25,270 nucleotides of DNA from NCBI GenBank assembly GCA_022013205.1, contig JAKLQT010000197.1, positions 1-25,270 of the forward strand, given 5' to 3'. The notes below the pieces were generated by a model. That model was given only the letters and a program-made list of their open reading frames with translations, did no database searches and was not told the DNA's origin. Of the stretch, positions 6,452-12,827 are shown piece by piece (positions within the stretch are counted from its first letter, which is position 1; each line of letters starts with the position of its first letter). This stretch comes from Candidatus Omnitrophota bacterium (GTDB lineage: Bacteria; Omnitrophota; Gorgyraeia; B26-G9). A program made the translations under genes and the position numbers.

Positions 6452-7132
6452 TTATCTGTCAAGTTCTTCGTCTTGAGGATCTCGAAAACTATTGACTAAA
6501 AAATTTCCTGTTTCAAGTAAAAGACAGCCATTAATTTTTGGGAGTAACTCCCCCTGGTCACCTGGAGGATATTCTATTATATCAAAAACAATGTCTATTA
6601 AATTGTTACATTTCGGACAGTCTTCAATCCACATTGCGCTATGCCAAGACTCGGCCCCCATACTTCGATTCTCGTGGACTTCAACTATTTCGAAATCTAA
6701 ATCACTGCAATATCTGATAGTTTCTTGCTTGCACTCGATACATTGATAAATAAATCGTCCCCAAGCCAAAATTTCTCCCGACATTGTTTTAGTAAAAATT
6801 TCCGGGGACATAACGTCTAATTGAATTTGACTTTTTCGAGCTCTTTTGTGCGCTCCCGTTGTATAACCCTTAGTTGTTATAATAATTCCCCAAGAAACAT
6901 TAATATCAAGGAGAAATCCAATAAATGAATCGACTGTCTTTATGTCAACTTTGCTATTATAATATTTGCATTCTATGGCAATTTTTTTATTATTTTCCGT
7001 TTCGACCAATATATCAAGCTGGCGCTTAACTTTACTAATTCCTGATAGTTTTATATCTGTTTGCAATGATTTAAAACCACTCCTGGTTTTTAGTTGCTCG
7101 CAAACCTCTCGTTCATATTCTTTCCATTCCAT
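6452..7132 (-). CDS. Mrr-like PD-(D/E)xK nuclease with cysteine zinc-binding segment
   Basis: A 226-residue soluble protein. The N-terminal part (1-115) has the restriction-endonuclease-like fold: RQLDILVET with D40, then IAIECKYY with E54-x-K56, and a following GIIITTKGYTTGAHKRAR segment (82-99) that is characteristic of the Mrr/restriction-like family. The C-terminal part holds CIEC (131-134), C142 and CPKC (172-175), which could form a zinc ribbon for DNA binding or folding. There is no modification methylase nearby, so it is not a classical type II system; it may act on modified or foreign DNA. The ATG at 7130-7132 has no strong ribosome site, only a GGGCTC-like stretch, so the start is less sure. 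A decayed HNH remnant follows 12 bases after its stop. Confidence 0.75.
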   Translation of the reverse strand: MEWKEYEREVCEQLKTRSGFKSLQTDIKLSGISKVKRQLDILVETENNKKIAIECKYYNSKVDIKTVDSFIGFLLDINVSWGIIITTKGYTTGAHKRARKSQIQLDVMSPEIFTKTMSGEILAWGRFIYQCIECKQETIRYCSDLDFEIVEVHENRSMGAESWHSAMWIEDCPKCNNLIDIVFDIIEYPPGDQGELLPKINGCLLLETGNFLVNSFRDPQDEELDR

Positions 7133-7306
7133 ACCAGAGCCCAGTCAACTTTTTACTTTTCACAGATTGGATATAAAAAATACAATTATATATCCAGTTT
7201 CGCAAAAATTGTGCCTTAACTGCCCTGTTTCTTAAAGGTAATACATCCAATTCGTTAAAATAATAAGCGGCCCTTTTCCAATCTGCTTAATGATGCCCTG
7301 CTCGGG

Positions 7307-7711
7307 TTAAATAAAAACAGCCGGAGATACATTAAAAAGTTTGCTAAGAACCTTGATCTGGCGGGCATTCAACTTCCTTTTCCTACTGAGAATTTCAGAA
7401 ACAACCCCCTGGCTTCCAATCTCAGACAAATCTTTTTGGTGTATCCCATGCTCTTTCATTAGAAAATTAAGACATTCTATAGGATTTCCTTCAGGCGCGG
7501 GGTAATGTTCATTCTCATATTCCTCAATAACTACTGATAAAATTTCCATGAGCGACGCTAAAGGATGGTTCTCATCATCTTTTACTTCATCAATAAGTTC
7601 ATCGAGTATTTTAACGACTTTTTGATATTCCGCATCACTATGAGGAACATGTACTGTCTTTGAAATTTTAGGCCACACTTTCACGGCTTCTTTTAACGCA
7701 ATATTCATCAT
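7307..7711 (-). CDS. higA: HigA-type antitoxin (COG5499-like)
   Basis: Antitoxin of a HigBA-type pair and likely autorepressor. The 134-residue protein has the N-terminal helical region typical of this HigA group (about residues 1-75, with the EYENEHYP segment at 64-71) and a C-terminal HTH (about 80-130): LNFLMKEHGIHQKDLSE, then VVSEILSRKRKLNARQIKVL. In this group the toxin gene precedes the antitoxin; here the remains of higB end nine bases upstream. Two ATGs stand in tandem (7709-7711 and 7706-7708); AAGGG lies upstream of both, so either can serve. The antitoxin frame is complete although the toxin is broken, which fits selection to keep an antidote or a regulator after toxin loss. Confidence 0.82.
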   Translation of the reverse strand: MMNIALKEAVKVWPKISKTVHVPHSDAEYQKVVKILDELIDEVKDDENHPLASLMEILSVVIEEYENEHYPAPEGNPIECLNFLMKEHGIHQKDLSEIGSQGVVSEILSRKRKLNARQIKVLSKLFNVSPAVFI

Positions 7712-7719
7712 GATTTATT

Positions 7720-7925
7720 TCACCCTTTCCACTTCCCTTTATCATATTCGTCATGTGTCAACACATGACGAATATAAACAATTTTTGTATTATAGTGAAT
7801 CGCGGTAATGAGCCGGGCTTTATTACCGCCAATATTAAATACTGTAATGCGACTTTAAGCCGCAAGCCTTGATCCAGCACTTAAACCGCTTTTGAATAGC
7901 GCTCAGCGTTATTTTAAACGCTCTC
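7720..7925 (-). pseudogene. higB: Decayed HigB toxin gene
   Basis: Reading the minus strand upstream of higA gives an intact HigB C-terminus: TVFNIGGNKARL, then AIHYNTKIVYIRHVLTHDEY and DKGKWKG before TGA at 7720-7722. The match to the conserved end of HigB mRNA interferases is strong. The frame is closed by a TAA just 5' of this part, and the upstream sequence only gives scrambled HigB-like pieces in other frames (for example NNAERYSKAV, or an ATG at 7923-7925 followed by a frame that ends early). The distance between the alpha-helical part and VFNIGGNK is also short by roughly 20 residues, so there is a deletion plus frameshift. The N-terminal boundary is approximate. The fragment cannot form a whole toxin. 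Confidence 0.75.
7744..7775. repeat. Perfect 15-bp inverted repeat inside the higB remnant
   Basis: Arms ATATTCGTCATGTGT (7744-7758) and ACACATGACGAATAT (7761-7775) are perfect complements around a two-base spacer. It lies within the codons for VYIRHVLTHDEY and about 33 bases upstream of higA, where it could serve as the HigA operator. Because it encodes conserved toxin residues, part of the symmetry may be a by-product of the protein sequence. Confidence 0.6.
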
Positions 7926-7999
7926 ATAAAATTTTCCGCCATGTTTTTTATAGCCTTAGAAGCTTCTAACTATTTTATTATCGAGAGTATATTTCTAAT

Positions 8000-9082
8000 T
8001 TATTCTTGAGATGATTTGCTATTTTTCTCACCACTCTGTCTAAGACTGCTAAGTAGTTTTATATTCGCTGAACCTTCAACAGCCTTTACCGCAATATCCT
8101 GAACCTTGCCATAAGCTTTTTCCAGCTTTTCTGATAAATTTGTAATTTGCTTATTTTGATCCGCAACCAATTTTTCTAATGATTCAATTTTTATTTTGAA
8201 AACATTTTTTTCTCCCTCATCCCCTTTTTTCAATAAAGCAATGTCTTTTCCCGCGTCTTCTTTTAATTTCACGGCTGTTTCTGTTATGGCTTTATTAACT
8301 GCTGTCTCAAGCTTTTTAGGAAAGCTCTCCGCTTCCCGCTGTAGCTTTTCTAATTCCTGCTCTTTTCCTTTTATTGCATCCTCGCGTTCTTTTAACTTTT
8401 TTTCCTGCTCCGTGATTTTTTTATCAAATTCTTCCTGCTTAATCGTCAATTCTTTTTCCAGTTTCTTAATTTCATCCTTAACTTTATTTTCAGTAAGTTG
8501 CTTTTCTCTCTGAAATCCATATAGATATTCCTCTTTCTCTCTGTCTCTTTTTTTCTTCTCCTCGGCATCTCTTTCTTTTACAAACTCCGCGTATTCTTTT
8601 TTTTCCTTTTCCCATTCTAAACGTGTCCGTTGGATTTCATCATCCAATTCTTTCTTTATTCTCTCCATCTCTATTTCAAATGCACGCTTCTTCTCTGTTT
8701 GCGCCTCTATTAAAGCCGCTAATGCAAATGCCGATTTTTCTATTTCAAAGATTTCCTCCAACTCTTTATTTTTAATATCAATCGCTTCCTGAGTTTTTTT
8801 ATATTTGTTTATCTCCTCTGCTAATTTCTCGGAAATCTGTGTCAACATTTTCCCCGCGTCTAATTTAAGGCTGCTAATATCTTTCTCTATAGAATCCATC
8901 GACAGGGAATCTACAACCGTAACTATCTCCTGAATCTTTTTTTGCTCAACTTTTTTCTCCGGTTTTAATTCCATTTCCGCTTTTTCTTCCAACTTTTTCT
9001 TCAAATCTTTAATCGTTTCTAACATCTCTTTTTTTGTGTTTGACGATGAAACCTTTGGTGAATCATCCATCTTCTTAGCCAT
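8000..9082 (-). CDS. Long coiled-coil protein of unknown function
   Basis: A 360-residue, highly charged protein rich in Lys and Glu. From about residue 75 to 250 it has almost unbroken heptad-like sequence (for example KKELDDEIQRTRLEWEKEKK and KELTIKQEEFDKKITEQEKK), and again at about 295-335, so a long alpha-helical rod is expected. The first 60 residues (Ser/Lys-rich) look disordered. There is no signal peptide or membrane helix, so it is cytoplasmic. I see no enzymatic motif. The start is supported by AGGAGG eight to nine bases before ATG. It stands alone on the minus strand with the higB remnant about 75 bases downstream. Proteins of this type can be scaffolds or cytoskeletal filaments, but I make no functional call. 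Confidence 0.72.
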   Translation of the reverse strand: MAKKMDDSPKVSSSNTKKEMLETIKDLKKKLEEKAEMELKPEKKVEQKKIQEIVTVVDSLSMDSIEKDISSLKLDAGKMLTQISEKLAEEINKYKKTQEAIDIKNKELEEIFEIEKSAFALAALIEAQTEKKRAFEIEMERIKKELDDEIQRTRLEWEKEKKEYAEFVKERDAEEKKKRDREKEEYLYGFQREKQLTENKVKDEIKKLEKELTIKQEEFDKKITEQEKKLKEREDAIKGKEQELEKLQREAESFPKKLETAVNKAITETAVKLKEDAGKDIALLKKGDEGEKNVFKIKIESLEKLVADQNKQITNLSEKLEKAYGKVQDIAVKAVEGSANIKLLSSLRQSGEKNSKSSQE

Positions 9083-9143
9083 AATTCTGTCCCTCCTGAC
9101 TTTCTTTGATTTTCTAAGCGGTTAAATTCTTTATTTATTACCT

Positions 9144-9269
9144 TTAAAACTCCACCTCCTGCTGCACCCTCAGCGCGTCCTCCTGGGTCAGCGTCGATAA
9201 ATACCGCAGCGTCTTAATTGTCCATTGCACCGTTTCTTTTCCCAGATAAAAAAGCTTAAATATTTGCAC
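9144..9269 (-). pseudogene. Short coding-like remnant, 41 codons
   Basis: A minus-strand frame starting at GTG (9267-9269) and ending in TAA (9144-9146) reads well as protein, for example KETVQWTIKTLRYLSTL and QEDALRVQQEVEF. Its codons (CTG, GAG, GTG, GCG, CAG) are richer in G and C than the flanking genes, which suggests real coding ancestry from elsewhere or the tail of a lost gene. The frame is open about ten codons further upstream, to a TAA, without a good ribosome site. I do not recognise the family. Confidence 0.35.
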
Positions 9270-9310
9270 CCTATTGTATGATAACAATATTTATCCTCAA
9301 ATGGAGCCCA

Positions 9311-9328
9311 CCCGGACTAAAGCCCGGG
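9311..9328. repeat. REP-like GC-rich hairpin
   Basis: CCCGGACTAAAGCCCGGG forms a hairpin with five outer G-C pairs, one mismatch, two inner pairs and an AA loop, in an otherwise AT-rich gap. Short GC hairpins with a CTTTAG-type centre are typical of dispersed REP elements. No second copy is seen in this window, so the repeat status is inference. Confidence 0.4.
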
Positions 9329-9357
9329 GTTCCTTGGGCGGAATACCTTCGCATTGC

Positions 9358-9400
9358 TTAACCTGAATATTTCATGTTTTATATGAAATATTCAGGTTAA
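9358..9400. terminator. 18-bp perfect palindrome at the end of hldD
   Basis: Arms 9358-9375 and 9383-9400 are perfect complements (core CCTGAATATTTCAT) around a seven-base loop GTTTTAT. The stem begins within the hldD stop codon (9397-9399). The position suggests a transcript end for hldD, but no T-run follows on the minus strand, so it may instead protect the mRNA 3' end or be a protein-binding or insertion-related palindrome. Confidence 0.5.
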
Positions 9401-10359
9401 AGATACGCTTTATTTTTAAGAAATTTCACATAATCTGCCACGGCATCATCAAGGCCTGAAAACTCAATATCGCAGCCTGCCTGCCTTAATTTGTCAATCT
9501 TTGCCTGAGTAAAGTACTGATATTTTGGGCGCAGATACTCAGGCATTTCTATATATTCTATTTTAGGCGTTTTCCCCAGCGCCTTGAACATAGCACCTGC
9601 CAATTCATTCCAGGTATGGGCAATGCCTGTGCCCAGATTAAAAATCCCGGCAGCTTCCGGATTTTTAAACATCCAAAACATTACCTCAACCGCGTCTTTG
9701 ACGTAGATAAAATCTCTTTTTTGTTCGCCGTGCTCATATTCTTTTTTATAGGATTTGAATAAGCGGATACAGCCATCAACCGCTGCCTCGTTGAACTTTT
9801 TACAGACGATACTCATCATTTCGCCCTTATGATACTCATTAGGCCCGAATACATTGAAGAATTTAATACCGGTTGCTTTTTTATCATAACCATTATCAAG
9901 CACCCACAAATCAAAGAGCTGCTTTGAGAAACCGTACATATTTAAGGGACGTAGTATTTTCGTTACTTCATCATTGTCAGCATAACCATTAGTTCCGTCC
10001 CCATAAGTCGCGGCTGAAGAAGCGTATAAAAAATGCGCTTTGCGGCGAAAAGCCCACTGAGCAAGAATTTTGGAATATTCGTAATTATTTTTTATGAAAT
10101 AATCACCATCCGTACAAGTCGTAGAACTGCACGCGCCCATATGTACTATATGACTAGGCTCAGGCAGTTTATCCTCGAGTATCAAACGCAGAAAATCGTC
10201 TTTCTGGATATAATCAAGAAACTGCTTACCAACCAGATTTTTCCATTTATCCGTAGAATCCAGGTCATCAACAACAATAATATCGCTAATACCCTCACGG
10301 TTCAGCTTCCAGAGAAAACAACTCCCTATAAATCCGGCTCCCCCGGTTAAAACAATCAT
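9397..10359 (-). CDS. hldD: ADP-L-glycero-D-manno-heptose 6-epimerase
   Basis: Converts ADP-D-glycero-beta-D-manno-heptose to the L,D form used for the inner core of lipopolysaccharide; it acts in the cytoplasm with NADP+. The 320-residue length is normal. It is an extended short-chain dehydrogenase: nucleotide motif TGGAGFIG (5-12), catalytic Tyr and Lys in Y142-GFS-K146, SSAATYGDG upstream (114-122), and the family-specific HMGACSSTT (73-81), NVFGPNEYHKG and HGEQKRDFIYV segments. AAGGAG precedes the ATG at good spacing. It has its own extended -10 promoter and a two-hairpin leader and ends in a strong palindrome, so it is probably a single-gene unit. Its presence implies heptose-containing LPS and therefore an outer membrane. 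Confidence 0.95.
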   Translation of the reverse strand: MIVLTGGAGFIGSCFLWKLNREGISDIIVVDDLDSTDKWKNLVGKQFLDYIQKDDFLRLILEDKLPEPSHIVHMGACSSTTCTDGDYFIKNNYEYSKILAQWAFRRKAHFLYASSAATYGDGTNGYADNDEVTKILRPLNMYGFSKQLFDLWVLDNGYDKKATGIKFFNVFGPNEYHKGEMMSIVCKKFNEAAVDGCIRLFKSYKKEYEHGEQKRDFIYVKDAVEVMFWMFKNPEAAGIFNLGTGIAHTWNELAGAMFKALGKTPKIEYIEMPEYLRPKYQYFTQAKIDKLRQAGCDIEFSGLDDAVADYVKFLKNKAYL

Positions 10360-10392
10360 ACTGACTCCTTTTTTAAATTATATCGATATTAT

Positions 10393-10445
10393 GGGACTGT
10401 TGCGAAACACAGCCCCGCGCGGCTTTGCTGTTTTACAACAAAGCC
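10393..10445 (-). promoter_or_regulatory. Two tandem hairpins in the hldD leader
   Basis: Directly downstream of the predicted -10 box the minus strand folds as an 11-bp hairpin (10421-10445, GGCTTTG arm, one G-U pair, AAA loop), followed by an 8-bp hairpin (10393-10416, GGGGCTGT against ACAGTCCC). No T-run follows either stem. The elements could stabilise the leader, end transcripts from moaB, or regulate hldD. Confidence 0.4.
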
Positions 10446-10454
10446 ATTATAGCA
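10446..10454 (-). promoter_or_regulatory. Extended -10 promoter of hldD
   Basis: Minus strand reads TGCTATAAT: a perfect -10 hexamer (10446-10451) with the extended TGn element. No good -35 is seen at 17 bp, which extended -10 promoters tolerate. It lies about 90 bases upstream of the hldD ATG. Confidence 0.6.
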
Positions 10455-10478
10455 GAAATTCTGTCAAAATAAAGATTT

Positions 10479-10955
10479 TTAATGCCCTTTTCCTTTTACC
10501 ATCTCAAGCGCGTGGGGAATCAAATCAAGAACCGCCTCTAATGACTCCTTAACTCCTTTTGGGCTTCCCGGTAAATTAATTATAATAGATCTACCGCGCA
10601 TCACGCTTATTCCTCTTGATAGCATTGCGTTTTTTGTCTTTTTCATTCCCTCTAAACGAATAAGTTCGGATATCCCGGGAATCACTCTTTGCGCAATTTC
10701 TTTCGTTGCTTCCGGAGTTACATCTCTGGGCCCCAAACCAGTACCGCCGGTTGTAAAGATAATGTCTATTTTTAATTTATCACAGTAATTCAAAAGCTTG
10801 TTTTTTATTAAATCAAGTTCATCGGCAACTATCTCATAAGAAACAACTTTCCCTTTAATATTTTTAATAATATCTATAAGAACCTTTCCGCTTTTATCCT
10901 CGTTTTCTCCTCTGGAACATCTATCACTAATAGTTAATACAGCAGATTTAAACAT
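10479..10955 (-). CDS. moaB: MoaB/MogA-family molybdopterin adenylyltransferase
   Basis: Activates molybdopterin by adenylylation before metal insertion by MoeA. The 158-residue protein shows the family signature TTGGTGLGPRDVTPEAT (68-84), in which the GTG and Asp/Glu residues bind the pterin and nucleotide, and LPGSPKG (128-134) near the end. It lacks a fused domain. The ATG overlaps the end of the MOSC gene by eight bases, so it is cotranslated and forms the last gene of the cofactor operon. MoaB and MogA cannot be separated by eye; in bacteria lacking a second copy this enzyme does the adenylylation. Confidence 0.9.
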   Translation of the reverse strand: MFKSAVLTISDRCSRGENEDKSGKVLIDIIKNIKGKVVSYEIVADELDLIKNKLLNYCDKLKIDIIFTTGGTGLGPRDVTPEATKEIAQRVIPGISELIRLEGMKKTKNAMLSRGISVMRGRSIIINLPGSPKGVKESLEAVLDLIPHALEMVKGKGH

Positions 10956-11439
10956 TTTTTATTACCTCTATATCATCGCCGATTGAAATCTCCCCACTCT
11001 TGACCACCTTTGCGAATATACCTTCACGCGGCATAATACAATCACCGGTTTTATAATAAACAGCGCAATATTTATGACACTCTTTTCCTATCTTCGATAC
11101 CTCCAGGACAACCTTTGCCCCGATATTAAGTTTATCTCCAATATTTAATCCAGCAAGAGCAACCCCTTGCGTAGTTATATTCTCAGCAAAGTCACCGGCC
11201 TTAAGTGTTACGCTCTTCTCTTTGACCTTAGCGCATTCCTGCTGTTTAGTAATACTTTCAATAGCCAGAAGGCTTACCTGCCTTATCCCCGGCCCTCCAT
11301 GCGCGTCTGCTTCCAATCCAAAATCCTCGATTAATCTTGCTTTTTTCACAGGTTCCTTAATCGTGCCTTTTAATTTACTTTGATTAATAGAATATATTTT
11401 CCCTTTTTGCGCCGGATCAGGCCTTTCTCTTATAAACAC
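10948..11439 (-). CDS. MOSC-domain protein
   Basis: MOSC domains bind metal or sulfur in relation to molybdenum/tungsten cofactor sulfuration or transfer. The domain starts at KGKIYSINQSKLKG and contains DFGLEADAHGG, RQVSLLAIESI, LKAGDFAENITTQG and a C-terminal Cys region (GKECHKYC, then TGDC), all typical of single-domain members. I start it at GTG (11437-11439), since GGGAGG lies about seven bases before it; a TTG further upstream (11461-11463) would begin deep in moaC with no ribosome site. It overlaps the moaC end by 23 bases and moaB by 8. In some organisms MOSC and MoaB-type enzymes are fused, so the adjacency fits a shared step. The exact reaction is unknown. Confidence 0.85.
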   Translation of the reverse strand: MFIRERPDPAQKGKIYSINQSKLKGTIKEPVKKARLIEDFGLEADAHGGPGIRQVSLLAIESITKQQECAKVKEKSVTLKAGDFAENITTQGVALAGLNIGDKLNIGAKVVLEVSKIGKECHKYCAVYYKTGDCIMPREGIFAKVVKSGEISIGDDIEVIKNV

Positions 11440-11854
11440 CGCTTTTTCCTCCCAGTTTTTCAATTAGATAAACATCTGTTATTTCTATGGATTTTGAAAA
11501 CATTTTGCACATATCATAAATAGTGATCGCCGCGACAAAACTTGCCACTATCGCTTCCATTTCAACCCCTGTTTTCGCGGATGCCTTTACTATTGATTCT
11601 ATTCTTATACCTTCTGTCTCTAACTGAAAATCAACACTCACCTTATTAAGCTCGATATTGTGGCAAAGCGGAATCAATTCCGGTGTTTTCTTGGCAGCTA
11701 ATATTCCCGCGATTCGCGCACTTTCCAGCACATTACCTTTAGGCATATCATTATTTCTGATTTTCGCGATTATTTTCGCGTCAAGTTTCACAAACGCCGT
11801 TGCTTTTGCTGTCCTTAGTGTTATATCTTTGCTTCCGACATCAATCATTCCCAT
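11417..11854 (-). CDS. moaC: Cyclic pyranopterin monophosphate synthase MoaC
   Basis: Turns the product of MoaA (3',8-cyclo-7,8-dihydro-GTP) into cyclic pyranopterin monophosphate. The 145-residue protein contains MIDVGSKD near the start, PLCHNIELN (62-70), KTGVEMEA (94-101) and YDMCK (113-117), which carry the conserved active-site His, Glu, Asp and Lys. Start supported by GGGAGG nine bases before ATG. It follows moaA with a four-base gap and overlaps the MOSC gene at its end, so it is a tightly packed operon member. Nothing looks damaged. Confidence 0.95.
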   Translation of the reverse strand: MGMIDVGSKDITLRTAKATAFVKLDAKIIAKIRNNDMPKGNVLESARIAGILAAKKTPELIPLCHNIELNKVSVDFQLETEGIRIESIVKASAKTGVEMEAIVASFVAAITIYDMCKMFSKSIEITDVYLIEKLGGKSGVYKRKA

Positions 11855-11858
11855 TATA

Positions 11859-12827
11859 TTATCCTCCCAAACTGCTCATTTCAACCACTCGCTCATTAAT
11901 ACTAAACCTTGAATATTTCGATTTGTTATTAAAAACCCTTTTTATCTGCTCCTTGATTAAATCATCAGAGCTATCACCCCTTAATAGTCCGCGCGTATCA
12001 CACACCTGGCCTGAAAATAAGCAGGGTGATATCCGCCCCGCGCAATCCACACGGATCCTGTTGCAATTGCCGCAAAAGTTGCCTGTAGAACCGCTGATAA
12101 ACCCAATCGCGCCTTTTGCTTTTGACAATTTATAATATCTAGCCGGGCCATTACCCTGGACACTGTCTATCGGATTCATTACCCCGAACCTTTGTTCTAT
12201 TATTTTTTTTGTCTTGACGCTTGAGATTAAAGAGCTGATAAGTTTCTCTGAACGCTGATTGGTATGAAAAAATTCGATAAAACGAATTATTAAGGGGTAT
12301 TCTAAAGTCAGCCGGGCAAAATCCGGCAGCTCATCATCGTTAACACCTTGCATCGGAATAACATTCAGCTTTACCGGATCAAAACCGCATTTAATCGCTT
12401 CTTCTACGCCTGCCCAGACATCATCAAAGGCATCCTTGCCGCATATTTTTTTAAAGCGGTCTTTTCTTAACGTATCAAGGCTTATGTTTATTCTGTCAAG
12501 GCCCGCGGCCTTTAACGATGGGGCAAGATTTTTAAGCAATATTCCATTGCTTGTCATGGAGATCTCCTTAAGCTCTTCAATGCCCTTTAGCATTTTCACC
12601 AGATCTACCACGCCCCTTTTAATTAACGGTTCTCCGCCTGTAAGCCGCACTTTATTTATTCCCGCTCTGGTAAAAATTCTTACAAGCCTGGCCATTTCCT
12701 CATAGCGTAATACATCATCATGAGTTAAGAACCGGCTTTTTTCAAGCGGCGTACAATACATACAGTTCAAATTACACAAGTCGGTGATTGAAAGCCTTAA
12801 ATAATCTATTGCTATATTTTTTTCCAT
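11859..12827 (-). CDS. moaA: GTP 3',8-cyclase MoaA
   Basis: Radical SAM enzyme of the first step of molybdenum/tungsten cofactor synthesis, acting on GTP. The 322-residue length is normal. The SAM cluster motif is C18-x3-C22-x2-C25 in CNLNCMYC; the family GGEP motif is at 64-67; the second 4Fe-4S site is FCGNCNRIR with C252, C255 and a distal Cys at 269. The protein ends in Gly-Gly (321-322), the conserved tail needed for activity in known MoaA. The start overlaps the end of moeA by 16 bases. Two [4Fe-4S] clusters imply anaerobic assembly conditions. Confidence 0.95.
   Translation of the reverse strand: MEKNIAIDYLRLSITDLCNLNCMYCTPLEKSRFLTHDDVLRYEEMARLVRIFTRAGINKVRLTGGEPLIKRGVVDLVKMLKGIEELKEISMTSNGILLKNLAPSLKAAGLDRINISLDTLRKDRFKKICGKDAFDDVWAGVEEAIKCGFDPVKLNVIPMQGVNDDELPDFARLTLEYPLIIRFIEFFHTNQRSEKLISSLISSVKTKKIIEQRFGVMNPIDSVQGNGPARYYKLSKAKGAIGFISGSTGNFCGNCNRIRVDCAGRISPCLFSGQVCDTRGLLRGDSSDDLIKEQIKRVFNNKSKYSRFSINERVVEMSSLGG

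Noticed and set aside
7120..7285. Minus-strand open frame of about 55 codons between higA and the Mrr-like gene
   Set aside because: Overlaps the next gene's start, no start codon with ribosome site and no recognisable family.
8196..8513. 105-codon plus-strand frame opposite the coiled-coil gene
   Set aside because: Ser/Phe-rich antisense shadow of Lys/Glu codons.
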